Part shown: one piece after another, positions 46,641 through 57,473 of the stretch
How positions within the stretch are numbered: position 1 is the stretch's first letter
Layout of the letters: every line of letters begins with the position of its first letter
Assembly (NCBI RefSeq): GCF_002159085.1
Contig: NZ_LZRU01000023.1
Span: forward strand, 150,778-214,777
DNA length: 64,000 bases
Source: Thermobacillus sp. ZCTH02-B1
Lineage (GTDB): Bacteria > Bacillota > Bacilli > Paenibacillales > Paenibacillaceae
Direction: 5' to 3'
The notes under the pieces: generated by a model
The model's input: the letters and a program-made list of their open reading frames with translations, nothing else
The model's database searches: none
Told to the model about the DNA's origin: nothing
Made by a program: the position numbers and the translations under genes

Positions 46641-47081
46641 ATGAAACTGCATGAGCTCAAGCCGGCGGAAGGTTCCCGCAAGGCGCCGAAGCGGGTGGGG
46701 CGCGGGATCGCCAGCGGCAACGGCAAGACGGCAGGCCGCGGTCACAAAGGTCAAAACGCCCGTTCCGGCGGCGGTGTCCGTCCGGGCTTCGAGGGCGGCC
46801 AGAACCCGCTGTACCGCCGTCTGCCGAAGCGCGGTTTCACCAACCGGTTCCGCAAGGAATACGCGATCGTCAATGTGGAGGAACTGAACCGCTTCGAGGC
46901 CGGAACCGAGGTTACTCCCGAGCTGCTCATCGAACGTGGCATCGTGAAGAATCCGCGGGACGGCATCAAGATCCTCGGCGACGGCGAAATCAAGGTCGGC
47001 CTTACCGTGAAGGCGCACAAGTTCTCCCAATCTGCGGTTGAGAAAATCCAGGCTGCCGGCGGTAAAACCGAGGTGATCTGA
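46641..47081 (+). CDS. rplO: 50S ribosomal protein L15
   Basis: 146 residues. [22 protein letters not shown] start and Gly-rich [24 protein letters not shown] segment (core parts quoted). ATG 46641 is behind AAGGAGGTG. Its last base is the first base of secY. Confidence 0.97.
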   Translation: MKLHELKPAEGSRKAPKRVGRGIASGNGKTAGRGHKGQNARSGGGVRPGFEGGQNPLYRRLPKRGFTNRFRKEYAIVNVEELNRFEAGTEVTPELLIERGIVKNPRDGIKILGDGEIKVGLTVKAHKFSQSAVEKIQAAGGKTEVI

Positions 47082-48376
47082 TGTTCAGGACCGTCTCCAA
47101 CATCTGGAAAGTGGAGGATCTGCGCAAAAAGATCCTGTTCACGCTCGGGATCTTGATCATTTACAGGATCGGATCGTTCATTCCGGTGCCGAACATCGAC
47201 CGCGAGGCACTGAAAGCGGCGAACGAGGCCGGCAGCGACATTTTCGGGCTTCTGAACACGTTCTCCGGCGGTGCGCTCTTCCAGTTCTCGATCTTCGCGC
47301 TCGGGGTCATGCCGTACATCACGGCGTCAATCATCGTGCAGCTGCTCAGCATGGATGTGATCCCGAAATTCGCGGAATGGGCGAAGGAAGGCGAGAACGG
47401 CAGGCGCAAACTGGCGCAGTTCACGCGGTACGGTACGGTCATCCTCGGCCTGATCCAGGCGTTCGCGACGTCGATCGGGTTCAACAATCAGTACCGGATG
47501 GTGATCGACCCGAGCTTCACGACCTATCTCGTGATCGCGATCGTCATGACGGCCGGTACGGCCTTCCTGATGTGGCTCGGCGAGCAGATCACGGACAAGG
47601 GGATCGGCAACGGGATCTCGATCCTCATCTTCGCGGGGATCATCGCGGGCATCCCGGGCGGGATCCGTGCGATCTACGCCTCCGAGTTCGTGGACAACAC
47701 GGACCAGCTGTTCCTGAGCATCGTGAAGGTGCTCCTCATCGGGCTGGTCGTCGTGGCGCTCGTCGTCGGGGTCATCTTCGTGCAGCAGGGCGTCCGGAAG
47801 ATTCCGGTCCAATACGCGAAGCGGATCGTCGGCCGCAGGATGTACGGCGGGCAATCGACGCACATCCCGCTCAAAGTCAACAGCGCCGGCGTCATCCCGG
47901 TCATCTTCGCGATCTCGCTGCTGATGTTCCCGGTTACGATCGCCTCGTTCTGGGTCGGCAGGCCGTGGGCGGACTGGATCATCAACCACCTGTATTATGA
48001 CCGGCCGCTCGGCATGGTCCTGTACGTGATCCTGATCATCGGGTTTACGTTCTTCTACACGTTTGTGCAGATCAATCCGGTCCAGATGGCGGATCAGATG
48101 AGGAAAAACGGCGGCTACATTCCGGGAATTCGTCCCGGCAAACCGACGTCGACCTATATCACCCGTGTCATCACGCGGATCACGCTCTTCGGCGCGATCT
48201 TCCTGGCGTTCGTCTCGATCCTGCCGGTGTTCTTCGGCGCCGTGGCCGGCCTGCCCCGCACGGTGCAGCTCGGCGGCACGTCGCTCCTCATCGTCGTCGG
48301 CGTCGCGCTCGACACGATGAAGCAGATCGAGAGCCAACTCGTGAAGCGCCACTACAAAGGCTTCATCAACAAGTGA
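47081..48376 (+). CDS. secY: Preprotein translocase channel subunit SecY
   Basis: 431-residue, ten-helix membrane channel. Recognisable segments include FSGGALFQFSIFALGVMPYI (helix 2/plug region), the cytoplasmic loop AKRIVGRRMYGGQSTHIPLKVN and RPGKPTSTYITRVITRITLFG. Starts on the overlap TGATG with rplO. Works with SecE encoded at 19.0 kb. Confidence 0.98.
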   Translation: MFRTVSNIWKVEDLRKKILFTLGILIIYRIGSFIPVPNIDREALKAANEAGSDIFGLLNTFSGGALFQFSIFALGVMPYITASIIVQLLSMDVIPKFAEWAKEGENGRRKLAQFTRYGTVILGLIQAFATSIGFNNQYRMVIDPSFTTYLVIAIVMTAGTAFLMWLGEQITDKGIGNGISILIFAGIIAGIPGGIRAIYASEFVDNTDQLFLSIVKVLLIGLVVVALVVGVIFVQQGVRKIPVQYAKRIVGRRMYGGQSTHIPLKVNSAGVIPVIFAISLLMFPVTIASFWVGRPWADWIINHLYYDRPLGMVLYVILIIGFTFFYTFVQINPVQMADQMRKNGGYIPGIRPGKPTSTYITRVITRITLFGAIFLAFVSILPVFFGAVAGLPRTVQLGGTSLLIVVGVALDTMKQIESQLVKRHYKGFINK

Positions 48377-48438
48377 AGGCACGGGTCGCGCAGCCGGAAT
48401 CCGCATGCGCATGCGGAGTCCGGGCCTATTCTGCTTGA

Positions 48439-49856
<1,418 letters not shown>

Positions 49857-49885
49857 CGGCGCGGCGCGAGGAGGATGATGGCGGC

Positions 49886-50167
49886 ATGAGACCGGAACCC
49901 GAGATCGGCCGGCTGGTCCGCATCCTTCGCGGCAAGGATCGGGGCGGCTTCGCGGTGATCGTCGGCATCATCGACGAGCGGTTCGTGCTCATCGCCGACG
50001 GGAAGGACCGCAAGTTCGACCGTCCGAAGAAAAAGAATGTGCTGCACCTGGAGTTCCAGCCCGCTGTCAGCAGCGAAGTCGCGGACAGCATCCGGGAGAC
50101 GGGCCGGGTGACAAACGCGAAGCTCCGTTATGCCATTCAGAAGTATCTTGAACGGAAAGGAGAATGA
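49886..50167 (+). CDS. KOW domain RNA-binding protein, L14e-like
   Basis: 93 residues with a KOW motif near the N-terminus ([23 protein letters not shown]). Small proteins of this kind sit between map and infA in many Bacilli and Clostridia; a role in ribosome or RNA binding is assumed but not established. ATG 49886 follows GAGGAGG. Stop overlaps the ATG before infA. Confidence 0.82.
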   Translation: MRPEPEIGRLVRILRGKDRGGFAVIVGIIDERFVLIADGKDRKFDRPKKKNVLHLEFQPAVSSEVADSIRETGRVTNAKLRYAIQKYLERKGE

Positions 50168-50169
50168 CT

Positions 50170-50385
50170 GTGGCGAAGGAAGACGTCATCGAAGTCGAAG
50201 GTACGGTCATTGAACCGCTGCCCAACGCCATGTTCCGGGTGGAACTGGAGAACGGGCATCAGGTGCTCGCTCATGTGTCCGGCAAACTCAGAATGCATTT
50301 CATCCGCATCCTGACGGGTGACAGGGTCGTCATCCAGCTGTCGCCCTATGATCTGACCCGGGGTCGGATCACGTACCGGAAATAG
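50170..50385 (+). CDS. infA: Translation initiation factor IF-1
   Basis: 71 residues from GTG 50170 ([21 protein letters not shown]); OB-fold factor blocking the A site during initiation. AAGGAG at 50157-50162 is 7 nt from this GTG, while the ATG at 50164 is only 1 nt from it, so GTG is preferred. Confidence 0.96.
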   Translation: MAKEDVIEVEGTVIEPLPNAMFRVELENGHQVLAHVSGKLRMHFIRILTGDRVVIQLSPYDLTRGRITYRK

Positions 50386-50424
50386 GCCGTCGGCCCGCCC
50401 GGCCGGCGCAATCGGGAGGGATAA

Positions 50425-50544
<120 letters not shown>

Positions 50545-50565
50545 TAAAGGAGGGACAGACGAACG

Positions 50566-50931
50566 ATGGCACGCATCGCTGGTGTAGACCTGCCGCGTGA
50601 CAAGCGCGTGGTGATCGGCCTGACGTACATCTACGGCGTCGGCAAGTCGACGGCGAAGAAGATTCTGGCCGAGACCGGGATCGATGAAAATACCCGCGTG
50701 CGCGATCTGACGGAAGACGAAGTGAACCGTCTGCGCGAGAAGGTCGAAAGGCTGAAAGTGGAAGGCGATCTCCGCCGCGAAGTCGCGCTGAACATCAAGC
50801 GGCTCATCGACATCGGCTGCTATCGGGGCATTCGTCACCGCAAGGGGCTTCCGGTCCGGGGGCAACGGACGCGGACGAACGCGCGGACGCGCAAGGGACC
50901 GCGCCGCACGGTAGCGAACAAGAAGAAGTAA
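50566..50931 (+). CDS. rpsM: 30S ribosomal protein S13
   Basis: 121 residues; head protein contacting P-site tRNA and bridge B1. [20 protein letters not shown] start and [22 protein letters not shown] tail. AAAGGAGGG upstream. Confidence 0.98.
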   Translation: MARIAGVDLPRDKRVVIGLTYIYGVGKSTAKKILAETGIDENTRVRDLTEDEVNRLREKVERLKVEGDLRREVALNIKRLIDIGCYRGIRHRKGLPVRGQRTRTNARTRKGPRRTVANKKK

Positions 50932-50949
50932 TGAGGGGGGATACGTGAA

Positions 50950-51354
50950 ATGGCCAGAGCAACCGCAACGAAGAAGACGACGCGCACGAAGCGCCGTGAC
51001 CGGAAGAACATCGAAGCCGGCATCGCGCACATCCGTTCGACGTTCAACAATACGATCGTCACGATCACGGACCCGCACGGCAACGCCATCACCTGGGCGA
51101 GCGCGGGCAGCCTGGGCTTCAAGGGTTCCCGGAAGAGCACGCCGTATGCGGCCCAAATGGCGGCCGAAGCTGCGGCGAAGGCTGCGATGGAGCACGGCAT
51201 GAAGACCGTTGAAGTCCTGGTCAAGGGACCGGGCGCGGGCCGTGAAGCGGCGATCCGTTCCCTGCAGGCCGCCGGGCTCGAAGTCAGCCTGATCAAGGAC
51301 GTCACGCCGGTTCCGCACAACGGCTGCCGCCCGCCGAAACGTCGCCGCGTATAG
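50950..51354 (+). CDS. rpsK: 30S ribosomal protein S11
   Basis: 134 residues; platform protein near the Shine-Dalgarno helix. [18 protein letters not shown] and [15 protein letters not shown] end are standard. Followed by a 156-nt gap before rpoA with no clear terminator. Confidence 0.98.
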   Translation: MARATATKKTTRTKRRDRKNIEAGIAHIRSTFNNTIVTITDPHGNAITWASAGSLGFKGSRKSTPYAAQMAAEAAAKAAMEHGMKTVEVLVKGPGAGREAAIRSLQAAGLEVSLIKDVTPVPHNGCRPPKRRRV

Positions 51355-51510
51355 CGCGCTCATCGCCTGTGGTATCAACGGATTGCAACTGGTGAATAAT
51401 GGTTGTAACGGATTGGCATACTACATGGTTTTGAGCCGCGAGCGGTGCCGATCGGCCGTCCGGCCGATCGTGAGGTACGGCACGGAGCGACGTTGAAGGA
51501 GGGTTAAACC

Positions 51511-52455
51511 GTGATTGAGATCGAAAAGCCGAAAATCGAAATCGCAGAGATAAGCGAGGACGGCACCTACGGGCGGTTCGTGGTGGAGCCGCTGGAACGC
51601 GGCTACGGCACGACGCTCGGCAATTCGCTTCGCCGCATTCTGCTCTCATCTCTGCCCGGAGCGGCGGTTACGTCGGTCCAAATCGACGGCGTGCTTCACG
51701 AGTTCTCGACGATCCCGGGTGTGTACGAAGACGTCACCGAGATCATCCTGAACCTGAAGAAACTGTCGCTCAAGATCCATTCGGACGAGGAGAAAGTGCT
51801 GGAGATCGACGCGGAAGGCGAAGGCACGGTTACGGCCGGCGACATTCGCGCGGACAGCGATGTCGAGATACTCAACCCTGATCTTCACATAGCGACGCTC
51901 GCTTCCGGCGCACGGCTTCACATGCGCATTTTCGCCAATCGCGGCCGCGGCTATGTTCCTGCTGACCGCAACAAGAAAGAGGATCAGCCGATCGGCGTTC
52001 TGCCGGTGGACTCGCTCTACTCGCCGATTACCCGTGTCAACTACACGGTGGAGAATACGCGCGTCGGCCAGGTGACGAACTACGACAAGCTCACGCTCGA
52101 AGTGTGGACCGACGGCAGCATTCGTCCGGAGGAGGCGGTCAGCCTCGGCGCGAAAATCCTGAACTCGCACCTCGAGCTGTTCGTCAGCCTGACCGATGAG
52201 GCGAAGGACGCGGAGATCATGGTCGAGAAGGAAGAGGACAAGAAGGAGAAGGTCCTCGAGATGACGATCGAGGAGCTCGACCTGTCCGTCCGTTCCTACA
52301 ACTGCCTGAAGCGCGCCGGCATCAACACGGTTCAGGAACTGATCATGAAGACCGAGGAGGACATGATGAAGGTCCGCAACCTCGGCCGCAAGTCGCTCGA
52401 GGAAGTGCAGGAAAAGCTCGCGGAACTCGGACTCAGCCTGCGGCAGGAAGATTGA
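51511..52455 (+). CDS. rpoA: DNA-directed RNA polymerase subunit alpha
   Basis: 314 residues. Alpha N-terminal dimerisation domain ([20 protein letters not shown] at about 30) up to about 230, flexible linker rich in Glu/Lys, and C-terminal DNA/activator-binding domain ([32 protein letters not shown]). GTG start behind AAGGAGGG. Confidence 0.98.
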   Translation: MIEIEKPKIEIAEISEDGTYGRFVVEPLERGYGTTLGNSLRRILLSSLPGAAVTSVQIDGVLHEFSTIPGVYEDVTEIILNLKKLSLKIHSDEEKVLEIDAEGEGTVTAGDIRADSDVEILNPDLHIATLASGARLHMRIFANRGRGYVPADRNKKEDQPIGVLPVDSLYSPITRVNYTVENTRVGQVTNYDKLTLEVWTDGSIRPEEAVSLGAKILNSHLELFVSLTDEAKDAEIMVEKEEDKKEKVLEMTIEELDLSVRSYNCLKRAGINTVQELIMKTEEDMMKVRNLGRKSLEEVQEKLAELGLSLRQED

Positions 52456-52501
52456 CGGCACCGGCAGCGGCAGCATACGCACCAAAAGGAGGGATAGCAC
52501 G

Positions 52502-52867
52502 ATGGGTTACCAGAAACTCGGGCGCGACTCGAGCGCGCGGAAGGCGCTTTTCCGCGATCTCGTGACCGATCTGATCCTGTACGAGCGCATCCAGACGACG
52601 GAAGCAAAGGCGAAGGAAGTCCGTTCGATCGTGGAGAAGCTCATCACGAAAGCAAAAAGAGGCGATCTGCACGCCCGTCGCCAGGCCGCGGCGTTTGTGC
52701 GGCGCGAGACGGTGAACGGCGAGCAGGATGCCCTTCAGAAGCTGTTCTCCGAGCTTGCCACCCGTTACGCTGAACGTGCGGGCGGATATACGCGGATCCT
52801 GAAGCTGGGTCCCCGCCGCGGGGATTCGGCGCCGATGGTCTACCTCGAACTGGTCGACAGGGTTTGA
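52502..52867 (+). CDS. rplQ: 50S ribosomal protein L17
   Basis: 121 residues; last gene of the alpha unit. [20 protein letters not shown] start and conserved [15 protein letters not shown]. Followed by a terminator. Confidence 0.98.
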   Translation: MGYQKLGRDSSARKALFRDLVTDLILYERIQTTEAKAKEVRSIVEKLITKAKRGDLHARRQAAAFVRRETVNGEQDALQKLFSELATRYAERAGGYTRILKLGPRRGDSAPMVYLELVDRV

Positions 52868-52882
52868 GGCGGAAGAGAAAGG

Positions 52883-52915
52883 GTGGCGGTGGCGCGCCGC
52901 CTTTTTTTCTTTTCG
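52883..52915 (+). terminator. Terminator after rplQ
   Basis: GGCGG (52885-52889) pairs with CCGCC (52897-52901), 7-nt loop, followed by TTTTTTTCTTTT. The remaining 52916-53202 region before truA shows no credible gene; the ECF transporter genes usual at this place in Bacilli are missing. Confidence 0.72.
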
Positions 52916-53202
52916 CGTCCGCGGGCCGGTGACGGCTGCGTTGCATGCGGCGGATGAGGCCCGTCCGGCGCCGGCGCGCGGCCGGTAACCGGGGCGGACG
53001 GCGCGCAATCGGGGCCGGGCCGGTGACGGAAGACGGACGGATTGACATTGGTGCGCACCGGTGTCTGCGGGTTCATCGCCTCCGCTTGCGCGCGCAGCCG
53101 GGACGGCTCTGCCGACGCCGGCCTGCGGGCTGCCGGCGGCAATCGTGGCGGGCCGCGTCGGCGGAGCGCCGGGAACACGCGGGAAAGCGGGGAGGAATGG
53201 TC

Positions 53203-53991
53203 TTGCAGGTGCGGAACATTGCGCTGATCGTCAGCTACGACGGCACGGCGTACCGGGGATTCCAGACGCAGCCGGGCGGCGGCACGATCCAGGACGAGCT
53301 GGAGCGGGCGATCCGCAGCCTGACCGGGGGCGACGAGCGGGTCGAAGGGTCCGGGCGGACGGACGCGGGCGTCCATGCGCTCGGCCAGGTCGTGAGCTTC
53401 CGGACGACGTCGCCGATTCCGATCGCGAAGTGGGCGCTCGCGCTGAACGGCCGCCTGCCGGACGACATCATCGTGCGCAGCGCGCACGAGATGCCGGAAG
53501 AGTTCCACGCCCGCTATTCGGCCATCCGGAAAACATACCGATATTCGATCACGAACGGGAAATATCCGGATATCTTCACCGCGCGCTACCGCTATCATCA
53601 TTACCGGCCGCTCGACGAGGACGCGATGCGGGACGCGCTGAAATTCCTCATCGGCGAGCACGACTTTACGGCGTTCAGCTCGGCGGGCGCGCCCCGCAAG
53701 TCGAACGTGCGCACGATCTACGAGGCCCGACTGGAGCGGGAAGGAAACGATCTGCATCTCTATCTGACGGGCAGCGGCTTTCTCTACAACATGGTGCGGA
53801 TCATCGCGGGCACGCTGATCGAAATCGGGGAAGGCAAGAAGGCGCCCGGCCATATCCCGGCCATTCTGGAGACGAAAGACCGGAATATGGCCGGTCCGAA
53901 GGCGCCGGCGAAGGGCCTTGCGCTGTGGCGGGTCGAATATCCGCCGGCCTACGAGTCGATTCTGGCCGTCGATCCCGCCGATGCACGATAG
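53203..53991 (+). CDS. truA: tRNA pseudouridine(38-40) synthase
   Basis: 262 residues; isomerises uridines 38-40 of tRNA anticodon stems. Catalytic Asp in the GRTDAGVHALGQV motif at about 52, plus RKTYRYSI and GSGFLYNMVRI. TTG 53203 (7 nt after GGAGG) is preferred; ATG 53197 is 1 nt from that site and GTG 53209 is also possible. Confidence 0.95.
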   Translation: MQVRNIALIVSYDGTAYRGFQTQPGGGTIQDELERAIRSLTGGDERVEGSGRTDAGVHALGQVVSFRTTSPIPIAKWALALNGRLPDDIIVRSAHEMPEEFHARYSAIRKTYRYSITNGKYPDIFTARYRYHHYRPLDEDAMRDALKFLIGEHDFTAFSSAGAPRKSNVRTIYEARLEREGNDLHLYLTGSGFLYNMVRIIAGTLIEIGEGKKAPGHIPAILETKDRNMAGPKAPAKGLALWRVEYPPAYESILAVDPADAR

Positions 53992-53994
53992 GCC

Positions 53995-54023
53995 TTGCAG
54001 ATCAAGACATCCTGTAGTAGAAT
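53995..54023 (+). promoter_or_regulatory. Sigma-A promoter for rplM-rpsI
   Basis: TTGCAG at 53995-54000, 17-nt spacer, TAGAAT at 54018-54023, directly after truA. A TTGACA at 54093-54098 has no matching -10. Confidence 0.7.
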
Positions 54024-54125
54024 ATAACTTGTGCTTTCTTGGTGGCTTTCCCACGGCCCCGGCCAGGAAAGTACGTTTGTTTTCGCATGTTCTTGACAAG
54101 GCAATGTACAAGAATCGCACGCACC

Positions 54126-54189
54126 GTGTCCGCGGGAGCGTTCCCGAAGACCGATCGCCCTTGATCGGTACGCCCCGCGGCGTTGACAC
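54126..54189 (+). promoter_or_regulatory. Structured rplM leader RNA (L13-leader candidate)
   Basis: Nested pairing in the leader: GTGTC (54126-54130) with GACAC (54185-54189), CGCGGG with CCCGCG inside, and an apical hairpin CCGATC/GATCGG (54151-54156, 54163-54168). It lies at the position of the known L13 leader of Firmicutes, which L13 is thought to bind. Assigned by position and structure, not by covariance search. Confidence 0.55.
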
Positions 54190-54301
54190 GAACCGACACG
54201 AAGCACGGGATCCGACGAAAGCGCGACTGCAACGCGACCTGATTGGATAGACGGCAACGGGCGCCCGCGGGGGCGCGAAGCAATCGGAGGAGGACAACGA
54301 A

Positions 54302-54739
54302 ATGCGTACTACGTACATGGCCAAGCCGAACGAAGTCGAACGCAAATGGTACGTCATCGACGCGGCGGGCCAGACGCTCGGCCGTCTGGCGAGCCAAGCG
54401 GCCGCGCTGCTCCGCGGCAAGCACAAGCCGCAATTCACGCCGCACGTGGATACGGGCGACTTCGTCATCATCGTGAATGCGGACAAGGTGCAGCTGACCG
54501 GCAAAAAGCTGCAGAAGAAGAAGTATTATCGCCATTCGGGTTATCCCGGCGGACTGAAAGTGACGACGGCGGGCGACATGCTGAAGAACAATCCGGTCCG
54601 CATGGTTGAACTGGCCGTTCACGGCATGCTGCCGAAGAACCGGCTGGGCGAGCGGCTCAAGCTGAAGCTGAAGGTGTATGCGGGCCCGGATCATCCGCAT
54701 CAGGCGCAGAATCCGCAAGTCTACGAACTGAAGGGTTAA
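54302..54739 (+). CDS. rplM: 50S ribosomal protein L13
   Basis: 145 residues; early assembly protein. [20 protein letters not shown] start, [17 protein letters not shown] and the GMLPKNRLG motif. GGAGGAGG ribosome binding site. Confidence 0.98.
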   Translation: MRTTYMAKPNEVERKWYVIDAAGQTLGRLASQAAALLRGKHKPQFTPHVDTGDFVIIVNADKVQLTGKKLQKKKYYRHSGYPGGLKVTTAGDMLKNNPVRMVELAVHGMLPKNRLGERLKLKLKVYAGPDHPHQAQNPQVYELKG

Positions 54740-54761
54740 TCCTTAAGGGAGGACATGGTTC

Positions 54762-55154
54762 ATGGCTCAAGTGCAATATTACGGAACCGGCCGCCGCAAG
54801 ACGTCGACAGCGCGGGTCCGCCTCGTCCCGGGTGAAGGCCGCATCATCATCAACAAGCGCGACATCGATGATTACTTTGGCCTCGAGACGCTGAAGCTCA
54901 TCGTCAAGCAGCCGCTGGTGCTGACCGATACGCTGAACAAATACGATGTCATCGTCATCGCGAACGGCGGCGGATTCTCCGGACAAGCCGGCGCCATCCG
55001 CCACGGCATCGCCCGCGCGCTGCTGAAGGTCGATCCGGAATTCCGTCCGGTGCTGAAGCGCGCAGGCTTCCTGACGCGCGACCCGAGAATGAAAGAACGG
55101 AAGAAATACGGACTCAAGGCGGCACGCCGCGCTCCGCAATTCTCGAAGCGCTGA
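54762..55154 (+). CDS. rpsI: 30S ribosomal protein S9
   Basis: 130 residues; C-terminal tail reaches the P-site anticodon. [19 protein letters not shown] start and [17 protein letters not shown] tail ending in Lys-Arg. Follows rplM by 22 nt. Confidence 0.98.
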   Translation: MAQVQYYGTGRRKTSTARVRLVPGEGRIIINKRDIDDYFGLETLKLIVKQPLVLTDTLNKYDVIVIANGGGFSGQAGAIRHGIARALLKVDPEFRPVLKRAGFLTRDPRMKERKKYGLKAARRAPQFSKR

Positions 55155-55172
55155 CCGTCCGCCGATCGAGGC

Positions 55173-55208
55173 AAGCCTTTCCGGCATCCCGGAGAGGCTT
55201 TGTTTTTT
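55173..55208 (+). terminator. Rho-independent terminator after rpsI
   Basis: 12-bp stem AAGCCTTTCCGG/CCGGAGAGGCTT (one wobble pair, loop CATC) followed by TGTTTTTTT. Ends the L13-S9 unit. Confidence 0.9.
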
Positions 55209-55238
55209 TGCCGCCGGCAAAAGGGTTCGACGCAAGTG

Positions 55239-55267
55239 TTGTGGTTTTGGGCCCGGCGTCGTATACT
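55239..55267 (+). promoter_or_regulatory. Sigma-A promoter for cysH-sat
   Basis: TTGTGG at 55239-55244, 17-nt spacer, TATACT at 55262-55267, 52 nt before cysH. No S-box, T-box or clear CymR site is visible between promoter and gene. Confidence 0.7.
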
Positions 55268-55318
55268 AGAAAACATAGAAAACAGCTAGGAATGCTGAGT
55301 GGAGGGGAGAACGGACGC

Positions 55319-56014
55319 ATGAATCTGCTGGAGAAGGAAGCGCTGATCGCCGAGAAGGCGGTGAGCCTGGAGAGCGAATCGCCGGAGGCGGTGCTGAAGT
55401 TCGCCGTCGAGACGTTCCCGAACATCGCGTTCGCGTGCAGCTTCGGAGCGGAAGATGTCGTCATCCTCGATATGTTGCAGAAGATCCGCCCGGAGACCGA
55501 CGTGTTCTATCTGGACACGGATTTCCACTTCAAGGAAACCTATGAGACGCGCGACCGCCTGGAGCAGAAATACGGCAAGAAGTTCATTCAGGTGAAGCCG
55601 GATCTCACGCCGGAGGAGCAGGCGGCGCAATACGGGGAAGCGCTGTGGAAGTCGGACCCGAATCGGTGCTGCAACCTGCGCAAGGTGGAGCCGCTTGCGA
55701 AATTCCTTGCGAAATACGACGCCTGGATCACCGGCATCCGCCGCGAACAGGCGCCGACCCGCGCGAATGCGAAGAAGATCGAATACGATGCGAAATTCGG
55801 CCTCGTGAAGTTCAACCCGCTCGCGAGCTGGACATGGGACGACGTCTGGCACTACATCCGTGCGAACGACGTCATTTACAATCCGCTGCACGACCGGAAC
55901 TATCCGAGCATCGGCTGCGAGCACTGCACGCGTCCGGTCAAGCCGGGCGAAGATCTGCGCGCAGGCCGCTGGTCCGGCACGGGCAAGATCGAATGCGGGC
56001 TGCACATGCAATGA
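55319..56014 (+). CDS. cysH: Phosphoadenylyl/adenylyl-sulfate reductase
   Basis: 231 residues; thioredoxin-dependent reduction of activated sulfate to sulfite. Substrate-binding ACSFGAEDVVILDM and DTDFHFKET, and the C-terminal active-site motif ECGLH (KIECGLHMQ). The two extra Cys pairs, CC (RCCNLRK) and CxxC (GCEHC), are those that bind a 4Fe-4S cluster in APS-reducing members, so APS is the probable substrate. ATG 55319 follows GGAGGGG. Sits between rpsI and cwlD, where sulfur genes are not expected. Confidence 0.94.
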   Translation: MNLLEKEALIAEKAVSLESESPEAVLKFAVETFPNIAFACSFGAEDVVILDMLQKIRPETDVFYLDTDFHFKETYETRDRLEQKYGKKFIQVKPDLTPEEQAAQYGEALWKSDPNRCCNLRKVEPLAKFLAKYDAWITGIRREQAPTRANAKKIEYDAKFGLVKFNPLASWTWDDVWHYIRANDVIYNPLHDRNYPSIGCEHCTRPVKPGEDLRAGRWSGTGKIECGLHMQ

Positions 56015-56182
56015 GGAGGCCGGTGCATTCCATGAGGCCGCAAGGATTCCGCCGCAGACGTGCGAAAGCCGATGCGTGCAAGAGCCGGCAATCGCCCGGC
56101 CGGGCGGGACGACAGCGCACTCCGGAGCGGCAGCCGGACGGCCGGAGCGCTCCGGCAACAAGCAGGCAGGGAGGAACCGATT

Positions 56183-57349
56183 GTGAGCATCGAACCACAT
56201 GGCGGCACATTGATCAACCGCATCGCGGACGCAGGCGAGCGCGAAGCGCTGCTTGCCGAAGCGGAGAAGCTTCCGGTCATACCGGTGAACGCCTGGACGA
56301 TCTCCGATCTCGATCTGATCGGCGTGGGCGCGTTCTCGCCGCTCACGGGTTTCATGACGCAGGAAGATTATGAGAGCGTCGTGGAGAACATGCGCCTCTC
56401 GAACGGCCTGGTCTGGAGCCTTCCGATCACGCTGGCGGTGGAGCCCGGGCTCGCCGCGAAGCTCGGCAAGGGCGTCCGCGCGGCGCTCAAGGGCGAAGAC
56501 GGCGTGATCTACGGCATCATTGATATCGAGAGCATCTACACCGTCGATCAGCGGCGTGAGGCCGTGAAAGTGTTCAAGACCGACGACACGGCCCATCCGG
56601 GCGTCGCGAAGCTGTTCGAACGGCCGAATACTTACGTCGGCGGCCCGGTCAAGGTGCTGAACCGGCCGAAGCCGGAGAGGTTCGCGGAGTACTATTTCGA
56701 CCCGGCGGAGACGCGGCGCATCTTCGCCGAGCGGGGCTGGAAGACGGTCGTCGGCTTCCAGACGCGCAACCCGGTACACCGCGCGCACGAGTATATCCAG
56801 AAATGCGCGATGGAGATCGTCGACGCGCTGTTCCTCAACCCGCTTGTCGGCGAGACGAAGTCGGACGACGTGCCGGCCGAGGTGCGGATGAAGAGCTATC
56901 TCGCGCTGCTCGAGCATTATTATCCGAAGGACCGCGTTTTCCTCGGCGTCTTCCCGGCCGCGATGCGCTACGCCGGCCCGCGGGAAGCGGTCTTCCACGC
57001 GATCGTGCGCAAGAATTACGGCTGCACCCACTTCATCGTCGGCCGCGACCATGCCGGCGTGGGCGATTACTACGGCACGTACGAGGCGCAGGAGCTGCTG
57101 AGGACGTTCAAGCCCGAGGAGCTGGGCATCACGCCGCTCTATTTTGAACACAGCTTCTATTGCAGGAAGTGCGCCGGCATGGCGTCGCCGAAGACCTGCC
57201 CGCACGGCAGGGAGGATCACGTGGCGCTGTCCGGCACGAAGGTGCGCGAGATGCTGCGGAACGGCATCTGCCCGCCGCCGGAATTTTCGCGTCCGGAAGT
57301 CGCGCGCATTCTGATCGAGGGCATGGCCGTGCAGGCGGCGCAGTCCTGA
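56183..57349 (+). CDS. sat: Sulfate adenylyltransferase (ATP sulfurylase)
   Basis: 388 residues; sulfate + ATP to APS, the substrate of the CysH encoded just upstream. PUA-like N-terminal part, then the nucleotide-site [12 protein letters not shown] with the HxxH pair and [12 protein letters not shown], and a zinc-like CRKCAGM...CPH segment. GTG 56183 is chosen, 9 nt after GCAGGGAGG; this gives a length close to B. subtilis Sat. The 168-nt gap after cysH holds no gene. Confidence 0.95.
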   Translation: MSIEPHGGTLINRIADAGEREALLAEAEKLPVIPVNAWTISDLDLIGVGAFSPLTGFMTQEDYESVVENMRLSNGLVWSLPITLAVEPGLAAKLGKGVRAALKGEDGVIYGIIDIESIYTVDQRREAVKVFKTDDTAHPGVAKLFERPNTYVGGPVKVLNRPKPERFAEYYFDPAETRRIFAERGWKTVVGFQTRNPVHRAHEYIQKCAMEIVDALFLNPLVGETKSDDVPAEVRMKSYLALLEHYYPKDRVFLGVFPAAMRYAGPREAVFHAIVRKNYGCTHFIVGRDHAGVGDYYGTYEAQELLRTFKPEELGITPLYFEHSFYCRKCAGMASPKTCPHGREDHVALSGTKVREMLRNGICPPPEFSRPEVARILIEGMAVQAAQS

Positions 57350-57367
57350 CTCCACTTGGCATGGCTT

Positions 57368-57398
57368 GTTCATAAAAGACCGCCCCGTCCCATATAGT
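57368..57398 (+). promoter_or_regulatory. Sigma-E-like sporulation promoter before cwlD
   Basis: GTTCATAA (57368-57375), 15-nt spacer, CATATAGT (57391-57398) resembles the sigma-E consensus GTCATATT / CATACAAT; a sigma-G reading is also possible. cwlD is sporulation-controlled in B. subtilis, which supports the reading. Confidence 0.4.
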
Positions 57399-57473
57399 GT
57401 ATGGACGCCGGGTCCGTCCCCGCGGCGGGTCCGGCCGGACATGCGCTGCTCAGGGACTGGGGTGGTTTTCTTT

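Noticed and set aside
53042..53064. Possible promoter before truA (TTGACATTGG...)
   Set aside because: The -35 is perfect but no acceptable -10 occurs 16-18 nt downstream.
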